Positions 33,313-40,571 of a stretch of DNA of 64,000 nt are shown one piece after another. Under the pieces are notes generated by a model. It was not told the origin of the DNA. It ran no database searches and worked only from the letters and a program-made list of their open reading frames with translations. Position numbers and translations under genes: made by a program. This DNA is from CAKOSP01 sp044432745 (lineage in GTDB: Bacteria; Bacillota_I; Bacilli_A; RF39; UBA660). The stretch covers positions 1 through 64,000 of the forward strand of contig JAWXUH010000002.1 in NCBI GenBank assembly GCA_044432745.1, in the 5' to 3' direction. The first letter of the stretch is position 1, and the number at the start of each line of letters is the position of its first letter.

Positions 33313-34838
33313 GTATTACAAATAACAAAAAAACTAAAAAGCATTTAATGATATTTGCATTTATTATAATTCCTATTATATCAGGAATTACATATGCATA
33401 CTTCAGTGCATCAGGAAATCTTGAGTCATCATCAAGTGTTAAGGTTGGACTTGAAGATCTTGCAACTTTAATATTTACAACATCTGGAAACTTAGGTATA
33501 AATGTATCAATGTCAAATTTTTCAGTAGCTGGTAATAATTTATCAGATACCATAACTGGAACTGCAAGGTTATCAGCTCCTGAGGAATATTCTGAAACTT
33601 ATAATATATATTATACAATATCAGATAATACATTTATTTATACTACAGGAGCTACTGAAACTCCAGAGCTTATTTTACAAATAAAAAATCCTAAAGGTGA
33701 ATTATTATCAACTGTAGAAGGTCTTGAATTTGTAACAAGTGGTGGTGTAAGTGGATTTGATATTACTACAAAAGAAGGAACTTTTGCTGTATTTGAAGAC
33801 TACTATATTCATACAGATGGAGAAATAGACACTTATCAAGATTGGGAATTTACTTTATATTTTATGAATCTTGAAACTAGTCAAAATGCAAATGCTGGTA
33901 AAAACTTTGAAAGTAATGTAACAATTCAAAGATATAGTATTAATGCTAATATGTTTAAAACAGGTCAGTTAAACTATGAAATGCTTATGAACGAAAATGA
34001 TTCTTTTACTTCTATTGATGATGCACTATTATATGCAGAAAATAAAGCTATAACAAGTTATTCGTTAACTTCTGCATCTGAAAAAGGAATATATGCAACA
34101 GAAGATGATCTTGGTATAAGTTATTATTACAGAGGCGATGTAGACAATAATTGGATAGAAATAGCAGGAACGTACTGGAGAATAGTACGTGTTGCTGGAG
34201 ATGGAACAGTAAAATTAATTTATGCAGGAGATGAGTTAGGATTATCTGGATTAGATACACAAATTGGTGAATTAGCATTTAATACTAATTATGATTCTAA
34301 AGAAAATATTGGTTATGTTTATTCATCAAATGGAAGTTCTACTTCTAGTACTATAAAAGATTATTTAGATACTTGGTATACAGAAAATTTAGAGTCTAAA
34401 TATGATGATTACATTTATGAAGGAGATTTTTGTATTGACAGAAGTGAATATCCAAATGAATCTGATTACATATCATATGGTGCATATTATAGATTAGATT
34501 CATATGATCAACCAACTTTAAAATGTAGTGACGAAAATGATATTATAAAAAATAAAATAGGTTTAATATCTCTTGATGAAGTTTCATTTGCTGGTATTAA
34601 TTTATCTATAAATAGTTATTCTAATTCTTATTTAAATACGGGATCTTCTTACTGGACAATGTCACCTTCATTATATGCAAATAACATTGCAAATGTTGGT
34701 TGTGTTAATAGTGATGGTTATATAGATTCTTGTAATGTAAGCGATGATACAATTGGTATACGTCCTACAATATATTTAAATGCTAATGTTAAAATAACTG
34801 GAGATGGAACAAGAACAAATCCATATAAACTTATGTAA
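33309..34838 (+). CDS. Surface protein: TasA-like N-terminus and WRIVR...RPTI domain (paralogue of 28837)
   Basis: 509 residues from ATG 33309 (ribosome site GGTGGTG; coupled to the leader ORF). The N-terminal signal ends in ITYAYFSASGNL, resembling the start of TasA/camelysin-type fibre proteins processed by SipW-type peptidases. A beta-rich segment (about 35-210) follows. The C-terminal ~250 residues share the domain of the 28837 protein: YYYRGDVDNNWIEIAGTYWRIVRV, TWYTENL, DFCIDRS, LKCSDEN, KIGLISLDEVSFAGI, YWTMSPSL, GIRPTIYLNANVKITGDGT and a PYKL end. A candidate secreted matrix or adhesin component; no enzyme motif is seen. Confidence 0.75.
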   Translation: MSITNNKKTKKHLMIFAFIIIPIISGITYAYFSASGNLESSSSVKVGLEDLATLIFTTSGNLGINVSMSNFSVAGNNLSDTITGTARLSAPEEYSETYNIYYTISDNTFIYTTGATETPELILQIKNPKGELLSTVEGLEFVTSGGVSGFDITTKEGTFAVFEDYYIHTDGEIDTYQDWEFTLYFMNLETSQNANAGKNFESNVTIQRYSINANMFKTGQLNYEMLMNENDSFTSIDDALLYAENKAITSYSLTSASEKGIYATEDDLGISYYYRGDVDNNWIEIAGTYWRIVRVAGDGTVKLIYAGDELGLSGLDTQIGELAFNTNYDSKENIGYVYSSNGSSTSSTIKDYLDTWYTENLESKYDDYIYEGDFCIDRSEYPNESDYISYGAYYRLDSYDQPTLKCSDENDIIKNKIGLISLDEVSFAGINLSINSYSNSYLNTGSSYWTMSPSLYANNIANVGCVNSDGYIDSCNVSDDTIGIRPTIYLNANVKITGDGTRTNPYKLM

Positions 34839-34855
34839 ATAAAAAAAAGTAATGT

Positions 34856-34882
34856 AAAAATAGAAAAAATTTCTATTTTTTT
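34856..34882 (+). terminator. Terminator after the 33309 gene
   Basis: AAAAATAGAAA (34856-34866), loop AAA, TTTCTATTTTT (34870-34880), T-run. Confidence 0.75.
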
Positions 34883-34934
34883 GTTAGAAAAAAAATAATA
34901 TTTATGTTATCATTATTAATGAAGAGGTGTAGTA

Positions 34935-35501
34935 GTGAAAATAGTATATACAATTTTAATCGTTTTAATTATAGTATTTGCTGTTTATCTTTTATTTACA
35001 TATAAAAAAAAGGTTAGTTTAGTAAAAGAAAATAGTGCAAAATTAAGAAGGTTAGATGAACTTAATAGAAGTTTTGATTATAGTAAGAAAGTAAAAAAGA
35101 ATTTAAACATCATTCATTATGTAACGGATAAAGAAACTTTAACAAATATGAATACTGATGAAATTTTCAAAGATTTATTTTTAAGTAATCTTAATAATTC
35201 ATTAATGAATTTTGAATCAGTTAAGAAAAATGAAGAAGATTATTTTCTTTATGAATGTAAATATAATAACTTAGAAGAAAAGACTCAAAATGAAATTATA
35301 AAATTAACAGGTCTTAGCAAAGGTATGTTTAACTTTTTAGAAAAAAAGATATATAAATCAAGAAAAAAAGTACCTACCGTTAGTACTAAAATTACTTTTA
35401 ATGTTAAATATGACAGTTTAAAAGGTGAGAATAAGTACAAAGTAAAAAAAGTTTATACTTACTTAGATTTATGTGATATATATTCACAAAATAAAAAATA
35501 A
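34935..35501 (+). CDS. Membrane-anchored protein of unknown function
   Basis: 188 residues starting at GTG 34935 (GAGGTG ribosome site six bases upstream). One N-terminal membrane helix (about 4-24), then a basic, mainly helical cytoplasmic or external domain (KENSAKLRRLDELNRSF, LSNLNNSLMNFESVKK) and a more beta-like C-terminus (STKITFNVKYDSLKG). I recognise no family. It ends tail-to-tail with pyrG at a shared terminator. Confidence 0.65.
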   Translation: MKIVYTILIVLIIVFAVYLLFTYKKKVSLVKENSAKLRRLDELNRSFDYSKKVKKNLNIIHYVTDKETLTNMNTDEIFKDLFLSNLNNSLMNFESVKKNEEDYFLYECKYNNLEEKTQNEIIKLTGLSKGMFNFLEKKIYKSRKKVPTVSTKITFNVKYDSLKGENKYKVKKVYTYLDLCDIYSQNKK

Positions 35502-35526
35502 AAATGATATTTCATTTTTATTTTTT
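35493..35526. terminator. Bidirectional terminator between the 34935 gene and pyrG
   Basis: A/T-rich stem of about 15 pairs centred on the loop at 35508-35511; it contains the stop codons of both converging genes. Confidence 0.75.
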
Positions 35527-37122
35527 ATTTTTTATAGAAGCTTCAATAAATCCATCAAATAGTGGGTGAGGTCTATTTGGTCTTGATTTGAATTCTGGGT
35601 GGAATTGACAAGCTACAAAAAATGGATGATTTTTAACTTCAATAATTTCAACTAAATTACTTTTTTCATTAATACCACTTATAACTAATCCTTTTTCTTC
35701 TAAAAGATTTTTATATTCATTATTAAATTCGTATCTATGTCTATGACGTTCTAATATAACTTCATCTTTATATAAATCGTAAGTTTTAGTTTTTTTATCA
35801 AGTAAACATTCAAAGTTTCCTAATCTAAGAGTTCCTCCTAAGTTCATAATTGCTTTTTGTTCAGGCATTAAATCTATTATACAATTTTTAGCATCAATAT
35901 CAAATTCTCTAGAAGTTGCACCTTCAATTTTAGCAACATTTCTTGCAAACTCTATAACTGCTATTTGCATTCCTAAACATATACCAAAATATGGTATTTT
36001 ATTTTCTCTAGCGTACTGAGCTGCTTTTATTTTTCCTTCAATACCTCTAGATCCAAATCCTCCTGGTACTATTATACCTTTAGAATTTTTGAATATTTTA
36101 TTTAAGTCTGATTCTTTTTCAAGTGCTTCACTGTCTACCCAATTAATATTTATTTTTGTATTATACTTATAACCAGCATGTTTAAGTGATTCTTTTACTG
36201 ATAGGTAAGCATCTTCAAGTTCTACATATTTTCCTACTAATGATATTTCTATTTCGTTTTTAAGATTATCTACTGTATTTACTAATTTTTCCCAATATTT
36301 AATATCACTTTTTCTATCTTTTAAATTTAATTTTTCTAATATTACTTTTTCAATATTTTGTTCGTGGAAGTTAAGAGGTATTTGATATATATTTTTAACA
36401 TCTATAGCTTCTATGATGTTTTCTTTTTTCATTCCTCCAAATAACGCTATTTTACTTTTTATAGCATCTGTTAAATCAACAGATGATCTTGTTACTATTA
36501 CATCTGGTTCAATACCTAGTCTTCTTAAATCTATAATACTATTTTGTGTAGGTTTAGTTTTAAGTTCATTTGAACCATATAAATAGGGAATAAGTGTAGT
36601 ATGTATAAATATTGTATTATCATCATCTTGTTCTTTTTTAAATTGTCTTAAACTTTCCATCATAACAGCTGATTCAATATCTCCAACTGTACCACCAATT
36701 TCTGTTATTACTATATCAGCGCCACTTGTTTTAGCTGCTTCATATATTTTGTTTTTAATTTCATTAGATATATGTGGAACTATTTGTATAGTATTTCCTA
36801 AATATTCTCCTTTTCTTTCTTTTTCTATTACTGTAGAATATATTTTTCCGTTAGTTATATTAGATGTATAATTTAGCTCTTCATCTATAAATCTTTCATA
36901 ATGTCCTAAGTCTAAGTCTGTTTCATGTCCATCATATGTTACAAATACTTCTCCATGTTGTACTGGACTCATCGTACCAGGATCAACATTCATATAAGGG
37001 TCAAATTTTTGCATAAAAACCTTATATCCTTTGGCTTTTAATAGTAGTGCAGCTGAACTTGCTGTTATTCCTTTTCCAAGTCCAGAACATACACCACCAG
37101 TTACGAAAACAAATTTTGTCAT
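35518..37122 (-). CDS. pyrG: CTP synthase
   Basis: Makes CTP from UTP with ATP and glutamine. 534 residues, normal. N-terminal amidoligase: FVFVTGGVCSGLGKGITASS, FDPYMNVDPGTMSPVQHGEVFVT, and IVTEIGGTVGDIES. C-terminal glutaminase: GIIVPGGFGSRGIEGK, nucleophile Cys in FGICLGMQ, and HPEFKSRPNRPHPLF. Ribosome site AGGAGTG precedes ATG on the minus strand. Monocistronic; no pyrG-type C-tract leader is obvious. Confidence 0.97.
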   Translation of the reverse strand: MTKFVFVTGGVCSGLGKGITASSAALLLKAKGYKVFMQKFDPYMNVDPGTMSPVQHGEVFVTYDGHETDLDLGHYERFIDEELNYTSNITNGKIYSTVIEKERKGEYLGNTIQIVPHISNEIKNKIYEAAKTSGADIVITEIGGTVGDIESAVMMESLRQFKKEQDDDNTIFIHTTLIPYLYGSNELKTKPTQNSIIDLRRLGIEPDVIVTRSSVDLTDAIKSKIALFGGMKKENIIEAIDVKNIYQIPLNFHEQNIEKVILEKLNLKDRKSDIKYWEKLVNTVDNLKNEIEISLVGKYVELEDAYLSVKESLKHAGYKYNTKININWVDSEALEKESDLNKIFKNSKGIIVPGGFGSRGIEGKIKAAQYARENKIPYFGICLGMQIAVIEFARNVAKIEGATSREFDIDAKNCIIDLMPEQKAIMNLGGTLRLGNFECLLDKKTKTYDLYKDEVILERHRHRYEFNNEYKNLLEEKGLVISGINEKSNLVEIIEVKNHPFFVACQFHPEFKSRPNRPHPLFDGFIEASIKNKK

Positions 37123-37274
37123 ATATCATCACTCCTTTATTATGAAAAATTTCTCACTTATTTATAATATATCAATTTTTTCAATAAGTCTTTGTTTTTT
37201 AATTTGTTTTACAATTTTTTACATAATTTAACTTGTTATAAAAATTTGTTTTATTTAGTAAGAATAAAATCTTA

Positions 37275-37303
37275 TTGTCTTTATTTAATTAGAGTGATAT
37301 AAT
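37275..37303 (+). promoter_or_regulatory. Promoter of the amidoligase gene
   Basis: TTGTCT (37275-37280), 17 bases, TATAAT (37298-37303) with upstream TGA. Confidence 0.65.
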
Positions 37304-37332
37304 AATCACATTTTTAAAAAGGAGAAGTGCTT

Positions 37333-38223
37333 ATGAAAGACGATTTCAAATTTGGTATTGAAATAGAATTTGCAGATTCTAGATTAGATCTCGTAGCAAA
37401 TAGAATTAATAAATATAACAAATATAATTTAATAAGTGATGCATGGGACGTTAGATTTGAGCACATAGTCTCAGTTACTGACGGTGAAAAAAATGTAGTA
37501 GGTGGAGAAATAGTATCTCCAATTCTTAGGAATAATAAATTATCTTATTTAGCTATAAAAAATATACTAACAGAACTAAAAAAAGAAAAAGCAAAAATAA
37601 ATGGTGAAACTGGTTTTCATATGCATGTGGATGCACTTTATTTAGGTGAAAATTTAGAATATTTAAATTTATTAGAACTTTGGATGGCTTATGAAAACGT
37701 TATATATCAGTACGGATTTAATCCATATCATAAAGGTAGAGTTGCTATACTAGATTTTGCAAAGCCTCTTTATTTATTTAAAAGAAGATATTTAGAAACT
37801 ATAGATTATTTAAGAAAATACAATGTAGATTTTTTTGAAGCTAGTGATTATTTAGATTTAGAAGATATTAATGCTCTTTTTGATAAAAGGTATGGTCTTA
37901 ATTATAGAAACATAATACATTCTGATTATTATGGTGATTTATTTGATAATAAACAAACTATTGAGTTTAGGTGTTGCGACGGTACACTTGATTATAATAA
38001 AATCATTAATATTATTTCATTTTTTAAAGCACTAGTTGATGCATCTAAATTTGAACAACTTGATTTTGAATATTTAAGATATAGAAATAATCTATCATAT
38101 GAGTTTAGATCATTAGAAGAATTTTCTAAATGTAATGGAAAAGATTTAGAAGAATTATTATCTTTGCTTAAATTAGACTCAGAGACAGAAGAAAAATGTA
38201 TTAAATATTATTATAAAAAATAA
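37333..38223 (+). CDS. Amidoligase-family protein (Amidoligase_2-like)
   Basis: 296 residues from ATG 37333 (AAGGAG eight bases upstream). Motifs of the glutamine-synthetase-like amidoligase superfamily are in order: FGIEIEF at the N-terminus, GGEIVSPIL, GFHMHVDAL, and IEFRCCDGTLD near residues 215-225. Such enzymes are predicted to join an amine to a carboxylate using ATP, for example in peptide tagging, cell-surface or secondary-metabolite chemistry; no partner (peptidase, gamma-glutamyl cyclotransferase) is adjacent. No signal peptide, so cytoplasmic. Single-gene unit with own promoter and terminator. Family assignment is by motif; the substrate is unknown. Confidence 0.78.
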   Translation: MKDDFKFGIEIEFADSRLDLVANRINKYNKYNLISDAWDVRFEHIVSVTDGEKNVVGGEIVSPILRNNKLSYLAIKNILTELKKEKAKINGETGFHMHVDALYLGENLEYLNLLELWMAYENVIYQYGFNPYHKGRVAILDFAKPLYLFKRRYLETIDYLRKYNVDFFEASDYLDLEDINALFDKRYGLNYRNIIHSDYYGDLFDNKQTIEFRCCDGTLDYNKIINIISFFKALVDASKFEQLDFEYLRYRNNLSYEFRSLEEFSKCNGKDLEELLSLLKLDSETEEKCIKYYYKK

Positions 38224-38229
38224 AAAAAT

Positions 38230-38253
38230 AAGACTCAAAAAAGTCTTTTTTTA
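38230..38253 (+). terminator. Terminator of the amidoligase gene
   Basis: AAGACT with AGTCTT (38230-38235, 38242-38247), T-run. Confidence 0.7.
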
Positions 38254-38369
38254 ATTCTATATAATATTTCCTAAAATGCTAAATATATTTATAAATAAAC
38301 ATTTTCTATTTTTATTAGACAATAAAATATAATATACAATAAAATTTTTACAAATTACTAAAAAATTAA

Positions 38370-38398
38370 TTGATTTTTTTATTATTATGTTATATAAT
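38370..38398 (+). promoter_or_regulatory. Promoter of the pilin-like gene
   Basis: TTGATT (38370-38375), 17 bases, TATAAT (38393-38398). Confidence 0.65.
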
Positions 38399-38425
38399 CA
38401 ATTTATTGAATAGGGATGGTAGAGA

Positions 38426-38914
38426 ATGAAGAAAATTAGAAAACATCAAAAAAATGGTTTTACATTAATTGAGTTACTTGCTGTTATTGTTGTACTTGCT
38501 ATAGTTATGATGATTGCATCAACTCAGGTTATTCCAATTATTACATCATCAAGAGAAGATGGATTTGCAAGTACTGCTAATTCTATATTAAGTACTGTTG
38601 CAACAGTTGCATTATCTGACGAAATAAGAGGAAATGGAAAAACTTGTTATACAGTTAAAGAATTAATTGATGGCGGTTATATAAGCAATATTTCTAGTGA
38701 AATGTATAGTGGTGTTATAAATATAAGTAAAGGTACAGCTGGTACTTCATATAATTACGAATATACAATGTATTTAAGAGATGCTAGTAACAATTATTGT
38801 TTAGCTGCTGGTACATCAGGTGATGGACAAGGGTATAAATATATTGGTTCAAATCAAATTACAGGGGATTACATAATTAATAATTGTAATACTGTAACTT
38901 ATTCATCATGTTAA
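38426..38914 (+). CDS. Type IV pilin-like / pseudopilin protein
   Basis: 162 residues. Prepilin signature KNGFTLIELLAVIVVLAIV: a short basic leader, cleavage after Gly11, Phe at +1 and Glu at +5, and one hydrophobic helix. The head domain has four Cys (TCYTV, NYCLA, NNCNT, terminal SSC) that may pair in disulfides. It needs a prepilin peptidase, not seen in this window, and an assembly ATPase, for which the PilB/GspE gene at 20358 is the local candidate. Two coiled-coil proteins follow, the first after 25 bases. Could serve a competence pilus, a type IV pilus or secretion. Confidence 0.88.
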   Translation: MKKIRKHQKNGFTLIELLAVIVVLAIVMMIASTQVIPIITSSREDGFASTANSILSTVATVALSDEIRGNGKTCYTVKELIDGGYISNISSEMYSGVINISKGTAGTSYNYEYTMYLRDASNNYCLAAGTSGDGQGYKYIGSNQITGDYIINNCNTVTYSSC

Positions 38915-38939
38915 AAAAAAGAATAGAGGGAAAATAAAT

Positions 38940-39458
38940 ATGTATAAAGAAGAATTAAAAAGAATGAATATAGGAATGGATTCGATTCCATCTGCAAGTG
39001 AACTTGAAAAAAGTATTGCTTCTATTATTAGTAATGAGGAATATAAATTACTAGAAGAAAAAGAAAAATATGCAATACAATTAAATAGCATTGAATCAGA
39101 ATTAATTAAAATTCAAGCTGAAAAAGAATCATTAATAGAAAAAGAAAAATTATTATTAGAAAAAGAAGGAATAATAAAAACTGAGGCATTATTATTAAAT
39201 GCACCAGATGTTTTATTCACTAGAATGAGAACTTCAATTATTGCTTTGTTAGATAAAAAAGAACCAGTGTTAACGGAAGAAAATAATATTAAGCCAAGTG
39301 AAGTAATAAGTGGAGCAGATGAGGATTTTGATATATCTTTATTATTTGAATCATCTCCAGCTGAAGATGAAGATACATTACCTTTAAGAGCAGGTGTTCC
39401 GTTACCAGAACCTTTTAAATTTACTCAAGAAAATGAATATACAAAAAGAAGAAATTAA
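38940..39458 (+). CDS. Coiled-coil protein of unknown function
   Basis: 172 residues; ribosome site AGAGGG before ATG 38940. A long predicted coiled coil at about 20-85 (KLLEEKEKYAIQLNSIESEL, then repeated KE), followed by an acidic C-terminal region ending in RAGVPLPEPFKF. No signal or membrane helix. It sits directly after the pilin-like gene, probably in the same transcript, so it may be an accessory, though no pilus family matches by eye. Confidence 0.65.
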   Translation: MYKEELKRMNIGMDSIPSASELEKSIASIISNEEYKLLEEKEKYAIQLNSIESELIKIQAEKESLIEKEKLLLEKEGIIKTEALLLNAPDVLFTRMRTSIIALLDKKEPVLTEENNIKPSEVISGADEDFDISLLFESSPAEDEDTLPLRAGVPLPEPFKFTQENEYTKRRN

Positions 39459-39472
39459 TTTTCTTTTTTTTT
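39443..39472 (+). terminator. Terminator after the coiled-coil gene
   Basis: A/T-rich stem of about 11 pairs around the stop codon, then T-run. Confidence 0.5.
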
Positions 39473-39502
39473 GTTAAATATATATAAATTATTAAATATA
39501 TA

Positions 39503-39531
39503 TTGATATTTGCATTTATATATGGTAACAT
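39503..39531 (+). promoter_or_regulatory. Promoter for the 39563 gene
   Basis: TTGATA (39503-39508), 17 bases, TAACAT (39526-39531) with TGG extension. Confidence 0.5.
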
Positions 39532-39562
39532 ACATATATAAGAATAAAGAGGTGAAAATGTA

Positions 39563-40480
39563 ATGCAAGAGATGTTACATAGAATGTATGAGATTGAAAA
39601 TTTCACTACATATATATCTATAATTATTGCTGTATTATTAGTTTTATTTATTTTGGTATTATTTTTAGGTAAGAAAGATCAAAAATTAGAAGAAACTAAG
39701 AGACTACAAAAAATAGAGATGGATGCATTTAAAGAAAATAACGAAGCTAAGGAATTAGAAATTCCAAAAGAAAATAAAGTAGAAGGTGTACTTAATGCAA
39801 AAGAAGTTCCAGACTTATCTAGTTTAGGTATTGCAAGTAATGAAAAAACACCAGATATTTTCCCATCAATTGCTCCAATTGATGAAACTAATGTAGTAGA
39901 GGAAACAGAAAAAGCATCTGATGTTCTTGAAAATACACTTAATTCTATAAGAGGAATTACTTCAGGAAATAATTTAGAAACAGATGAAAAAATTACTACA
40001 GCAAACGGTGATAAACTAAGTGCATTTAGTGATTATGATGCACCTTATTTAAAAGAAGATACTGTGTATAATTTACCTAAGATGAAAGAAATCTTAGATT
40101 ATGAACAAAAAGTAATTCAAGAAGTTAAATCAGAAGAATTATTGCAAGCAGAAAATCTTATGAATCAACAAAGATTAGAAGCTGAAAGAATTGAACGTGA
40201 AAAATTAGAAATGGAAAAACAACAAAAAGAAAAAGAAGTTGTTAAACCAGAAGAGGAATATGTTCCAGTTGATCTTAGTAAGATTAATGTAGATGAGATA
40301 GTACCAGAACCTCTTAAAAAACGTGTTGTAGGTGCACCAGTGTTTAGTTCAGTATATGCTCCTAAAAAAGAAGATGAAATAATTGATTTAACAAAAGTTA
40401 ATGAACCAAAGGAAACAAGTAAGGAAGAATACAAAGGATTTGACCAAATTGTTGGTGAGACATACAATATTAGAAAATAA
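39563..40480 (+). CDS. Single-pass membrane protein with long charged coiled-coil tail
   Basis: 305 residues; GAGGTG ribosome site; an ATG at 39558 is followed directly by TAA, so ATG 39563 is the start. Membrane helix at about 18-38, then a long acidic and Lys/Glu-rich cytoplasmic tail with a coiled coil near 195-235 (RLEAERIEREKLEMEKQQK) and two DLSKIN/DLTKVN-like short linear motifs. The layout recalls the smaller 30073 protein and membrane division or scaffold proteins such as EzrA/ZipA-like types, but no family match can be claimed. Lies directly before parE. Confidence 0.65.
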   Translation: MQEMLHRMYEIENFTTYISIIIAVLLVLFILVLFLGKKDQKLEETKRLQKIEMDAFKENNEAKELEIPKENKVEGVLNAKEVPDLSSLGIASNEKTPDIFPSIAPIDETNVVEETEKASDVLENTLNSIRGITSGNNLETDEKITTANGDKLSAFSDYDAPYLKEDTVYNLPKMKEILDYEQKVIQEVKSEELLQAENLMNQQRLEAERIEREKLEMEKQQKEKEVVKPEEEYVPVDLSKINVDEIVPEPLKKRVVGAPVFSSVYAPKKEDEIIDLTKVNEPKETSKEEYKGFDQIVGETYNIRK

Positions 40481-40504
40481 ATATTAAATTCTTTATAATT
40501 TATG

Positions 40505-40544
40505 AAAAAAAATGAAATTAAGTTGCTTTTTTTCATTTTTTTTT
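40505..40544 (+). terminator. Terminator before parE
   Basis: AAAAAAAATGAAA pairs with TTTCATTTTTTTT around a 13-base loop; it also carries the -35 of the parE promoter. Confidence 0.55.
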
Positions 40545-40552
40545 GCTATAAT
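40523..40552 (+). promoter_or_regulatory. Promoter of parE-parC
   Basis: TTGCTT (40523-40528), 18 bases, TATAAT (40547-40552) with TGC extension. Confidence 0.65.
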
Positions 40553-40571
40553 GAACTAGGTGAAAATGAAT

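Noticed and set aside
39558..39562. ATG at 39558 as the start of the membrane coiled-coil gene
   Set aside because: It is followed at once by TAA; the next ATG at 39563 opens the real frame.
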